5,922 nucleotides of DNA from Akkermansia sp. GTDB taxonomy: Bacteria > Verrucomicrobiota > Verrucomicrobiia > Verrucomicrobiales > Akkermansiaceae. This document shows positions 1 to 5,013 of the stretch, in pieces. The translations under genes and the position numbers were made by a program. Positions within the stretch are counted from its first letter, which is position 1; every line of letters begins with the position of its first letter. The DNA lies in contig JAGBZE010000219.1 of NCBI GenBank assembly GCA_017628435.1, positions 1 to 5,922 on the forward strand, read 5' to 3'. Under the pieces are notes generated by a model. That model was not told the origin of the DNA. It did not search any database and was given only the letters and a program-made list of their open reading frames with translations.

Positions 1-656
1 ATGGAAACGTGCTTGGTGTCGCCGTATACCAGGTGCTCATAGATTTCGTCAGCAATGATGAGAATATCCTCGTCCACAGCAATCTGACCAAGAGCGCGCA
101 GCTCGTCCTCGGAGTAAACGGTACCGGTCGGGTTGTGCGGGGTGGTCAGGATAATCATCTTGGTGCGGGGAGTCATCGCGTTCTCAAACTCCTCGGGAGT
201 AATCTTCCAGCCATTCTCAGCCTTGGTCTCCACAAATACAGGAGTACCACCGCAAAGCTCTACCATGGAGGGGTAGCTCACCCAGTAGGGAGAAGGAATG
301 ATAACCTCGTCGCCAGCGGAAATCGTGGCGCGCAGAGCGGTGTACACAGCAGGCTTGGCGCCGCTGCACACGCAGATCTGGTCGGGGGTGTAGTTCAGAC
401 CATTGTCGCGCTTGAGCTTATCGGAGATAGCCTGGCGAAGCTGGGGCAGACCAACGGAGGGGGTGTACTTGGTAGCACCGTTGTTCAGAGCTTCGATGGC
501 AGCCTTCTTGATGTTCTCGGGGGTATCCTTATCGGGCTCACCGCCGGCCAGGCCATACACCTGTTCACCGCGGGCCTTCATCTCCTTGGCCTTGTTGGTC
601 ACAGCCAGGGTCAGAGAAGGAGTCAGGGATTCTGCGCAATCTGAAATGAATTCCAT
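1..656 (-). CDS. aspC: Aspartate aminotransferase, class I PLP-dependent, subgroup Ib (N-terminal 218 residues; cut by window edge)
   Basis: This is a pyridoxal-phosphate aminotransferase, expected to interconvert aspartate plus 2-oxoglutarate with oxaloacetate plus glutamate in the cytoplasm. The frame stays open from ATG 656 to the window edge. Visible landmarks match Thermus-type aspartate aminotransferases: AGGEPDKDTPE (residues 38-48), TKYTP (62-66), the phosphate-binding loop SGAKPAVY (98-105), PYWVSYP with the cofactor-stacking Trp (123-129), HNPTG with the cofactor-contacting Asn175, and ADEIYEHLVYG with Asp203 and Tyr206. The Schiff-base lysine and substrate arginine lie beyond position 1; the family is about 390-400 residues long, so some 45% is missing. 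Two differences from the usual family text are GEPDK where GEPDF is common, and GAKP where GGKQ is common. The start is chosen because the N-terminus (SDCAESLTPSLTLAV) aligns with the normal family start; there is no clear Shine-Dalgarno. Substrate specificity (aspartate versus aromatic or broad) cannot be fixed from this half, so the symbol is provisional. Confidence 0.9.
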   Translation of the reverse strand, partial: MEFISDCAESLTPSLTLAVTNKAKEMKARGEQVYGLAGGEPDKDTPENIKKAAIEALNNGATKYTPSVGLPQLRQAISDKLKRDNGLNYTPDQICVCSGAKPAVYTALRATISAGDEVIIPSPYWVSYPSMVELCGGTPVFVETKAENGWKITPEEFENAMTPRTKMIILTTPHNPTGTVYSEDELRALGQIAVDEDILIIADEIYEHLVYGDTKHVS

Positions 657-690
657 ATCTTGAGTATTGTTAAAATTGGTACACGGGATA

Positions 691-711
691 TGCGCTCCGG
701 TACGCAGCGCA
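691..711 (-). promoter_or_regulatory. Small hairpin in the predicted 5' leader of the aminotransferase gene
   Basis: TGCGCT (691-696) and AGCGCA (706-711) form a 6-bp stem around a 9-base loop. It would lie in the roughly 60-nt leader made from the promoter at 723-751. There is no U-run after it and no matching leader peptide, so it does not look like an attenuator; it may only stabilise or structure the leader. Confidence 0.3.
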
Positions 712-721
712 CACCGCGGTG
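712..721. promoter_or_regulatory. Perfect 10-bp palindrome at the predicted transcription start of the aminotransferase gene
   Basis: CACCGCGGTG is perfectly self-complementary and begins 1 bp downstream of the -10 hexamer, so it covers the expected +1. That position suits a repressor half-site pair, but no known operator is recognised and a 10-bp GC-rich palindrome can occur by chance. Confidence 0.3.
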
Positions 722-722
722 C

Positions 723-751
723 ATTCTACGCCTCCCTGCCCCCTTTTGCAA
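723..751 (-). promoter_or_regulatory. Sigma70-like promoter for the aminotransferase gene
   Basis: On the minus strand, TTGCAA (751-746, 4 of 6 to TTGACA) is followed by a 17-bp spacer and TAGAAT (728-723, 5 of 6 to TATAAT). Transcription would start near 716, giving a leader of about 60 nt to ATG 656. No convincing terminator lies between the end of nadK (828) and this promoter, so readthrough from the upstream operon is also possible. Confidence 0.65.
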
Positions 752-827
752 GGAAAATATACGGTGGTGACAGTCTTTCTCGCAGATACACACCACGCGC
801 ACACCAAAGGTGCAGAATTTACGGCAA

Positions 828-1673
828 TTACCAGCGCAGTTTAGCGCGGAGACGGGCCGCATAGTCGCTACCCGGCAAATCGAGCAGACGCAGCGGATTC
901 GGAGCCTTGCGTACGCGCAAGGTCTCGTTCAGAACAATGGGGTATGTATTGCGGCCGTCCAGCGAGAAAATAAGAGATTCTCCGGCGCGACCACGACGCT
1001 CGCGCGGCCGCAGCGTAATCTCCACCGAATCCGGCAGCACAATCGGGCGGCTGGTCAGACTGTGCGGGCAGATAGGAGTCAGACACGTTACTCCGGCGGT
1101 GGGCCACAGCAAGGGACCACCGGCCGACATGGAGTATGCTGTGGAGCCCGTGGGCGTGGCCACCAGAATACCGTCTGCATGGTAGCGGTTCAGCAGCTTG
1201 CCGTCCAGCTCCACATCCACGTCAATCATCTTGCCTGTCTGAGCACGGGTAAGTGAGAGCTCATTGAGGGCGTAGAAGCGTCGCTCAGCCTCCTGGCCGG
1301 CAGCATCGAACTTGCGCACCTCCAACATGGAACGCTCATCCACCTCATAATTTCCCTCTGCCAGAGCCCGCACCAGGTGCTCAATTTCATCCCTGCTGCA
1401 GACACTCAGAAAACCCAGGTGCCCCATATTGATACCCCCCAGCACAGCACCGGTGCTGCTGGCGCTCAGCGCGGTGGAAAGCATGGTACCATCGCCACCC
1501 AGGCAGAGAATCATCTCCGGTTTGCCCAGAACCGGGTCTGCCGCTGTGCAACGCCTCATCTCATAGGCATTCAATCCGGCACGCGCGCAGACCTCCATAA
1601 GCTGCTGCATAACCTGCAGACACGCCGCAGTGCGCGTGGGGGCGAAAATTCCGATGGATGCGGGCGTTTTCAC
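828..1673 (-). CDS. nadK: NAD kinase
   Basis: NAD kinase phosphorylates NAD with ATP (or polyphosphate in some members) to give NADP, the sole known route to NADP; it acts in the cytoplasm. The 281-residue length is normal for the family. Family signatures appear in order: the nucleotide-binding GGDGT at 59-63, INMGHLGFL at 81-89, LNELSL with Asn137-Glu138, and the long conserved stretch DGILVATPTGSTAYSMSAGG at 167-186, then LTSRPIVLP at 206-214. The start codon is GTG (1673-1671). It gives the expected N-terminal Rossmann-like strand (IGIFAPTR) and stands 12 bp after the argB stop. The argB stop is in the same frame as this GTG, four codons upstream, and no better start lies between. There is no Shine-Dalgarno, so translation may rely on coupling to argB. 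It appears to be the last gene of the corA-argB-nadK block. Confidence 0.95.
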   Translation of the reverse strand: MKTPASIGIFAPTRTAACLQVMQQLMEVCARAGLNAYEMRRCTAADPVLGKPEMILCLGGDGTMLSTALSASSTGAVLGGINMGHLGFLSVCSRDEIEHLVRALAEGNYEVDERSMLEVRKFDAAGQEAERRFYALNELSLTRAQTGKMIDVDVELDGKLLNRYHADGILVATPTGSTAYSMSAGGPLLWPTAGVTCLTPICPHSLTSRPIVLPDSVEITLRPRERRGRAGESLIFSLDGRNTYPIVLNETLRVRKAPNPLRLLDLPGSDYAARLRAKLRW

Positions 1674-1685
1674 AAGCGATTCTGT

Positions 1686-2594
1686 TCAGCGCTGTTCGCG
1701 CACAATTTCCGTACCAATACCCTCGGGGGTAAAGATTTCCAGAAGCAGCGTGTGGCGCAAGCGGCCATCAATGAAGTGCACCTTGCGCACACCGGCATTC
1801 AGGGCCTCTACCGCGCTCTTCACCTTTGGGATCATGCCGCCGGAAATCACGCCCTGTTCGATGAGCTCGAAGGCCTCCTTACGGTCGATACTCTGAATGA
1901 TGGTGCTGGGGTCGCTCGGGTCGTTCATGAGACCGGGCACGTCAGAGATATACACCAGCTTCACCGGCTTCAGCTCACGGGCCAGAGCGGCAGCGGCCAG
2001 GTCGGCATTCACATTCAGGGACTGGTTGGTACCCAACTCGCGGGCCAGCGGAGAAATCACCGGGGTAAGCTGCAGGGAGAGAGCCTCCTTCACGCGGGAA
2101 AGCTCACAGCCGATAACGCTGCCCACCATGCCGATATCCACCGGGTTGCCGTCAGCATCCTTCTCCATGAGCTTCTCGCCCACAAACACGTTGGTGCCGG
2201 GAATACCCACAGCCTTGCCGCCATGGCCACGCATCATCTCCACCAGACCGGGATTGATAGTACCGCTCAACGTACGCTCCACAATATCAATAGCCTCTGC
2301 CGTGGTCACGCGCAGACCGTTCACGAATCGGGCCTCCAACCCTGCATCAGCCATGGCCTTGGAAATAGCCTTGCCACCACCGTGTACCACCACGGGATTC
2401 AGCCCCATGATTTCCATCACCACGATATCGCGCATCAGAGACTTCACCAGCTCGGGATTATCCATGGCGGAACCACCGAACTTGATGAGGATAGTCTGGT
2501 CACGGTAAGCCTGCAGATACGGCAGAGCTTCGATGAGAATGTCGGCCTTGGAAATTTCCTGGTCAGGGGTAACAACCTTGCGAATGGGAATCAT
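1686..2594 (-). CDS. argB: Acetylglutamate kinase (N-acetyl-L-glutamate 5-phosphotransferase)
   Basis: This amino-acid kinase phosphorylates N-acetylglutamate with ATP, the second and usually controlled step of arginine biosynthesis, in the cytoplasm. The 302 residues carry the family motifs: KFGGSAM with catalytic Lys38 (38-44), VVHGGGKAI (69-77) for phosphate and substrate binding, NGLRVTT with substrate-binding Arg95 (92-98), LNVNADLAAAALA (193-205), YISDVPGL (215-222) and GGMIPK with Lys257 (252-257). An N-terminal helix before the kinase core (ADILIEALPYLQAYR, 17-31) and the C-terminal EIFTPEGIGTEIV (286-298) are typical of the hexameric, arginine-inhibited enzymes, unlike the shorter, arginine-insensitive dimeric Escherichia coli enzyme. 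Feedback inhibition by arginine is therefore predicted. The ATG start lies 2 bp after the corA stop; there is no Shine-Dalgarno of its own. No other arg gene is in the window. Confidence 0.96.
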   Translation of the reverse strand: MIPIRKVVTPDQEISKADILIEALPYLQAYRDQTILIKFGGSAMDNPELVKSLMRDIVVMEIMGLNPVVVHGGGKAISKAMADAGLEARFVNGLRVTTAEAIDIVERTLSGTINPGLVEMMRGHGGKAVGIPGTNVFVGEKLMEKDADGNPVDIGMVGSVIGCELSRVKEALSLQLTPVISPLARELGTNQSLNVNADLAAAALARELKPVKLVYISDVPGLMNDPSDPSTIIQSIDRKEAFELIEQGVISGGMIPKVKSAVEALNAGVRKVHFIDGRLRHTLLLEIFTPEGIGTEIVREQR

Positions 2595-2596
2595 GG

Positions 2597-3586
2597 TCAG
2601 ATATAGCGTTTGATTTTAAAAATGATAAGAGGCAGTGCACCGGAAAGCACCATAAGCACCAGGGAAAGCCACACGCCCCAGTCAGTGTTCAGGAATGGCA
2701 TGAACTTAAAGTTCATGCCGAACATGCTGGCGATGAGCGTGGGCGGCAGGAATACCACGCTCATGATGGTGAACACCTTAAAAATATCATTCTGCTCAAT
2801 GTTAATCAGGCCGAGCACGGCATCAAGCATGAAATTAATCTTGTTGGAAAGGAAGGCTGCGTATTCGGAAAGGGAGTTCACGTCTCGGGAAACGGAACGC
2901 AGCGGCATGTACAGATTATCCTCTCCCAGGCAGCTCTCCTCATTGCCGGCGTAGGTGATGAGGCGCAGCAGGTTCACCAGGGCATCTCGCTGGCGGGTAA
3001 TCAGGTCACCCACTCGGCCCAGTTCTTCCAGCGCATCACGCAGGTCATCCGTATCAGGGTCTTCGACCTTCTGCTTGCGGCGGGTGTGGTGTGTGCCGAA
3101 CACCTTCTTGGAAAGAGTATCCAGATCGGCACCGAAGCGTTCCAGAACGTCGGCCTGGCGGTCTACCAGAGATTCCAGCAGCCCCACAAACACGAGGTCG
3201 CGGTTGGTCTGGCTCATGCGCAGCAGCTGCTGCGAGAACATGCGGAAAGAATAGGAATCCGTGTGGCGCACGGTAATCAGCACCTTGCTCTTCAGAATGA
3301 AAGTGATTTCTGAGATGATGGGCTCATCTGTCTCCACGCGGGAAAGCACAGTCGTGGTCATGAATCGCCCGCCGTCCTCGCAGTACAAACGGGAGGTAGC
3401 CTCAATTTCGCGCATTTCGTCCTTCGTGGGCATCTCAATGCAGCACAGAGATTCTGCATACCTTAGTTCTTCCGCATCCGGCGTAAGCAGGTCAATCCAG
3501 AACACATCACCGCGGCGGTCCTCCTGATCCTCCAGGCCCACCGTGCGGGATATCCCATTCTCCGTCTGCGTGTATATGCGAATCAT
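2597..3586 (-). CDS. corA: CorA-family divalent cation (Mg2+/Co2+) channel
   Basis: CorA proteins form pentameric inner-membrane channels that let Mg2+ (and Co2+ or Ni2+) enter down the electrochemical gradient. The 329-residue length is usual. The first 250 or so residues form the acidic, helix-rich cytoplasmic funnel (for example ESLVDRQADVLERFGADLD, 138-156). They are followed by the long pore helix running into TM1 (about 270-288), the diagnostic GMN triplet (290-292), a short outer loop, TM2 (about 302-323) and a short basic C-terminus (FKIKRYI). The outer loop is unusual: most members have MPEL after GMNFE, but this one reads GMNFKFMPFL, losing both acidic residues; the nearest acid is Asp302. 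Selectivity or cation attraction may differ from the standard channel. The ATG at 3586 is backed by an AGAGGAG ribosome site. It is the first gene of the block with argB and nadK. Confidence 0.93.
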   Translation of the reverse strand: MIRIYTQTENGISRTVGLEDQEDRRGDVFWIDLLTPDAEELRYAESLCCIEMPTKDEMREIEATSRLYCEDGGRFMTTTVLSRVETDEPIISEITFILKSKVLITVRHTDSYSFRMFSQQLLRMSQTNRDLVFVGLLESLVDRQADVLERFGADLDTLSKKVFGTHHTRRKQKVEDPDTDDLRDALEELGRVGDLITRQRDALVNLLRLITYAGNEESCLGEDNLYMPLRSVSRDVNSLSEYAAFLSNKINFMLDAVLGLINIEQNDIFKVFTIMSVVFLPPTLIASMFGMNFKFMPFLNTDWGVWLSLVLMVLSGALPLIIFKIKRYI

Positions 3587-3588
3587 GG

Positions 3589-3595
3589 CTCCTCT
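3589..3595 (-). promoter_or_regulatory. Ribosome binding site of corA
   Basis: AGAGGAG ends 2 nt before ATG 3586; counting only the AGAGG core, the spacing is 6 nt if the following AG is included and 4 nt to the start otherwise. It is the only good Shine-Dalgarno match in front of any start in the window and supports this corA start. Confidence 0.5.
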
Positions 3596-3646
3596 GAGGG
3601 GTTGCGATTTCGTTTCTCATACGGCACCCACGCGCGCCGTGCTCTG

Positions 3647-3675
3647 ATATTGCCACGTCTTGCCCCGAAAATCAA
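3647..3675 (-). promoter_or_regulatory. Candidate sigma70-like promoter for corA-argB-nadK
   Basis: On the minus strand, TTGATT (3675-3670, 4 of 6) is followed by exactly 17 bp and CAATAT (3652-3647, only 3 of 6). The predicted leader is about 55 nt, too short for a known Mg2+ riboswitch. The -10 box is weak, so this is a candidate only. Confidence 0.4.
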
Positions 3676-3882
3676 GTCTAAAGGCAACAGCACGCCTGAA
3701 TCCGCGGCTTTTTTTGAATGCAGAATGCAGAAATGAAGAATTACCAGTTAACGCACAACACGAGGAGATTCAATCCACCACAACTACCTTCTCTGCGGAT
3801 GATTGCAGCAATGCTTCGAGCTCTTATGCTGTGTCCTTTGTAAAAATCCTTGCAGTTCCTTTGATAATGAAATGGAAATGGG

Positions 3883-4308
3883 TTACATTGCCTTGAAGTA
3901 AGGCGTAATATCAAACCACTGTTCCACGGAATAGTGCTTGCCCTCATGCTCCACATCGATGATGTGCATATCATAATAGCGCCCATTCTCCTCGACGAGA
4001 GCCTGCATCTGCCGCTCACCCAGCCCAAGGCGTCCCAGTACCAGATATTCAAAGGAAACAGCGGCTCGCTCCTTGATGAGAATCTTCCATGCCGTCTCCT
4101 TGGTGAAGCCGGGGCCACCCTTCAGCACTTTCGGAAAATCAGTCTGCGTTCGCGCTATGGTCATCGCATGTTGCTGAATGAGCTTCTGCTGCAACTCCGC
4201 CGGTGCAGGCAGAAGTTCTGCAGGCTCCTCCGAGGGCACGCTGCAGCACGCGGCCAGCAGCATACCGACAATGCAAAACAATCCTGATTTAATGCAGTTC
4301 CTTTTCAT
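3883..4308 (-). CDS. Small lipoprotein of unknown function
   Basis: This encodes a 141-residue protein whose family I do not recognise. A lipoprotein signal peptide is clear: positively charged start (MKRNCIK), hydrophobic core to residue 20, and lipobox LAAC at 18-21, so Cys21 should be lipidated after cleavage. Residue +2 is Cys rather than Asp, which in Gram-negatives favours the outer membrane. After a short Pro/Glu/Ala linker (25-38) there is a helical stretch (39-55) and a compact region. That region contains GGPGFTKETAWKIL (64-77), FEYLVLGRLGLGERQMQ (86-102) and a likely beta-rich end, RYYDMHIIDVEHEGKHYS (110-127). The mix looks like a small alpha/beta domain, but no catalytic motif is evident. 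It is transcribed alone from a promoter immediately upstream; the corA block starts about 300 bp further on. Coding is supported by the intact signal peptide and the promoter placement. Confidence 0.8.
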   Translation of the reverse strand: MKRNCIKSGLFCIVGMLLAACCSVPSEEPAELLPAPAELQQKLIQQHAMTIARTQTDFPKVLKGGPGFTKETAWKILIKERAAVSFEYLVLGRLGLGERQMQALVEENGRYYDMHIIDVEHEGKHYSVEQWFDITPYFKAM

Positions 4309-4320
4309 ATCTCGATAGTC

Positions 4321-4349
4321 AATCTATCATAAACAACAGGAGAAATCAA
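4321..4349 (-). promoter_or_regulatory. Extended -10 promoter for the lipoprotein gene
   Basis: On the minus strand, TTGATT (4349-4344) is followed by a 17-bp spacer and TAGATT (4326-4321, 4 of 6), preceded by TG one base upstream of the -10, as in extended -10 promoters. The expected start is only about 5-8 nt before ATG 4308, so the message would be nearly leaderless, which fits the lack of a Shine-Dalgarno. An inverted repeat, GATAG (4314-4318) and CTATC (4324-4328), overlaps the -10 and +1 and could be an operator. Confidence 0.55.
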
Positions 4350-4504
4350 GAGCGTTCTTCTACATGTCCTCCGCGCAGGGGCTGTTTCAAATCTGCTAAC
4401 AAATAATCCTTTTAGCTCATGTTAATGCAATGAGAAATAAAAGATTGCAGTCTTTTTCCAAAATTCGTCAGATATTCAAAGCACACAAAGGGCAATTCCT
4501 CGAG

Positions 4505-4513
4505 CAATTAGCA
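4505..4513 (+). repeat. 9-bp direct repeat, left copy (CAATTAGCA)
   Basis: CAATTAGCA occurs here and again at 4756-4764 in the same orientation. The two copies bracket 242 bp that include the left 53-bp repeat and the four-way-junction segment. The pair could be a target-site duplication or coincidence; no terminal inverted repeats were found at the inner edges. Confidence 0.4.
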
Positions 4514-4524
4514 AGCTCCTGGTA

Positions 4525-4577
4525 AACGGAATTTCCAGCCCACGGTAGTGGGCTGTAGAGGTTAGGCAGGGGTCAGC
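4525..4577 (+). repeat. 53-bp palindromic repeat, left copy, with adjoining hairpins
   Basis: This copy starts AACGGAATT and ends AGGCAGGGGTCAGC; a diverged inverted copy lies at 4812-4864. Shared blocks, in order, are AACGGAATT, GCCCACGG, AGTGGG, AGGCAGGGG and CAGC. Inside it, CAGCCCAC (4536-4543) and GTGGGCTG (4548-4555) make a perfect 8-bp stem with loop GGTA. Two more hairpins follow directly: GCTCGC/GCGAGC with loop GAA (4576-4590), and CGCCCT/AGGGCG with loop GTG (4590-4604). The style resembles REP-type intergenic repeats, but no family is recognised and no REP-associated transposase is in the window. Confidence 0.75.
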
Positions 4578-4663
4578 TCGCGAAGCGAGCGCCCTGTGAG
4601 GGCGAAGCACGCGAGAGAAACGAGACGCGAAGTCCCAAGCCCCAGCTACACCGAAAATTAAAC

Positions 4664-4743
4664 TGGAGCCCATGAAATGGGTGACAGAAGCCCCGGTTCT
4701 CAATTGTTGCAACCCCTTCTGTCACCCGCTCTCGCGGGCTCCA
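4664..4743. repeat. 80-bp segment able to fold as a perfect four-way junction
   Basis: Four helices abut with no unpaired base at the junction. The outer stem is TGGAG (4664-4668) with CTCCA (4739-4743). Arm 1 is CCCAT/ATGGG with loop GAA (4669-4681). The central arm is TGACAGAAG (4682-4690) with CTTCTGTCA (4716-4724), extended by GGTT/AACC beyond an internal loop. Arm 3 is CCCGC/GCGGG with loop TCTC (4725-4738). An alternative register pairs GGGTGACAGAAG with CTTCTGTCACCC over 12 bp plus TGGAGCCC with GGGCTCCA. The fold is possible in RNA from either strand or as a DNA cruciform; which one matters is unknown. Confidence 0.75.
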
Positions 4744-4755
4744 CCTTTTATTTTA

Positions 4756-4764
4756 CAATTAGCA
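4756..4764 (+). repeat. 9-bp direct repeat, right copy (CAATTAGCA)
   Basis: This is the second copy of the 9-mer found at 4505-4513. It lies at the base of the hairpin beginning at 4762. Confidence 0.4.
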
Positions 4765-4823
4765 GGGGGTGCGCAATCGCTGGCGGGCTTGCGCCCACCC
4801 GGGACGCGATTGCTGCCCCCTGC
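4762..4823. repeat. 62-nt two-step hairpin
   Basis: GCAGGGGG (4762-4769) pairs with CCCCCTGC (4816-4823), and after a 3x2 internal loop GCAATCGC (4773-4780) pairs with GCGATTGC (4806-4813). A small GGGC/GCCC hairpin (4785-4796) and the palindrome CCCGGG (4798-4803) sit in the apex. The 3' half overlaps the right 53-bp repeat. It is not followed by a T-run on either strand, so it is not a normal intrinsic terminator. Confidence 0.7.
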
Positions 4824-4864
4824 CTGACATCTCAGCACCCACTCCGTGGGCGCTCAATTCCGTT
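4812..4864 (-). repeat. 53-bp palindromic repeat, right copy (inverted)
   Basis: Read on the minus strand, this starts AACGGAATT (4864-4856) and runs through GCCCACGG, AGTGGG and AGGCAGGGG to CAGC, in the same order as the copy at 4525-4577, with an estimated identity near 80% by eye. The internal stem is reduced to CCCAC/GTGGG with loop TCC (4838-4850). Together the two copies form an inverted pair spanning 340 bp. Confidence 0.75.
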
Positions 4865-4975
4865 CGCTTCGCTCACCTGGGCAACGTATACAAATGCATG
4901 CATAATTCTGCAAATAACCCAGCAAATCTGAAACAGACCCTCCGCGCATTAGGATTAGTGTGCAGGCAGCAGGTC

Positions 4976-5013
4976 AAAAAAACAGGAGCATCGGGGCGGT
5001 TCCACAATGCTCC
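4976..5013 (-). terminator. Intrinsic terminator of the PEP-CTERM gene
   Basis: On the minus strand, GGAGCAT (5013-5007) and ATGCTCC (4991-4985) form a perfect 7-bp stem, followed after TG by seven T (4982-4976). It begins about 30 bp after the TAA stop at 5043, the expected place for a Rho-independent terminator. Confidence 0.85.

Larger units (their letters stand above)
828..3586 (-). other. Probable operon corA-argB-nadK
   Basis: Three genes on the minus strand are separated by 2 bp (corA stop to argB start) and 12 bp (argB stop to nadK start), with no room for separate promoters and no terminator between them. The only clear Shine-Dalgarno is in front of corA, which fits translational coupling of the two downstream genes. 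Co-transcription is inferred from spacing. Confidence 0.75.
3587..3882. other. Intergenic region between the lipoprotein gene and corA
   Basis: These 296 bp hold the corA promoter and ribosome site at the corA end. A run of seven T on the plus strand (3709-3715) is an A-tract about 34 bp upstream of the corA -35 box on the coding strand, where it could act like an UP element. I see no intrinsic terminator for the lipoprotein gene, so its transcript may run toward corA. A short tandem repeat of GAATGCA occurs around 3716-3729. No convincing gene is present. Confidence 0.5.

Noticed and set aside
9..644. 211-residue plus-strand frame opposite the aminotransferase
   Set aside because: The minus strand encodes an unmistakable PLP aminotransferase; the plus-strand frame is its shadow and has no start signals.
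1377..2606. 409-residue open frame on the plus strand opposite argB and nadK
   Set aside because: It is a shadow of the GC-rich minus-strand codons; the minus-strand frames carry complete, ordered kinase motifs while this one has none.
3587..3660. Mg2+-sensing riboswitch in the corA leader
   Set aside because: The predicted leader is only about 55 nt and shows no M-box-like or mgtA-like structure.
3691..3715. Possible plus-strand terminator (GCC...GGC then seven T)
   Set aside because: The stem is only 3-4 bp and no plus-strand gene ends here; the T-run is more simply an A-tract upstream of the corA promoter.
3660..3896. 78-residue plus-strand frame between corA and the lipoprotein gene
   Set aside because: It starts at a TTG without a ribosome site, spans the corA promoter side and ends inside the lipoprotein gene on the other strand; composition is not protein-like.
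4561..4567. GTTAGGC, a match to the integron attC core GTTRRRY
   Set aside because: There is no matching RYYYAAC partner at the right distance, no integrase and no gene cassette; it falls inside the 53-bp repeat, whose other copy reads GTCAGGC.
4476..4712. 78-residue open frame on the minus strand across the repeat cluster
   Set aside because: It runs through hairpin arms and the left 53-bp repeat, has no ribosome site or promoter, and its protein is low in protein-like patterning. Such frames are usual artefacts of GC-rich palindromic repeats.
4894..4903. 10-bp palindrome ATGCATGCAT as an operator
   Set aside because: It is an alternating simple sequence, far from any promoter I can see; nothing ties it to regulation.
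4677..4931. 84- and 86-residue open frames on the plus strand over the right half of the cluster
   Set aside because: Two overlapping frames cover the same repeats and no ribosome site is seen; the sequence is better explained as structured repeat.
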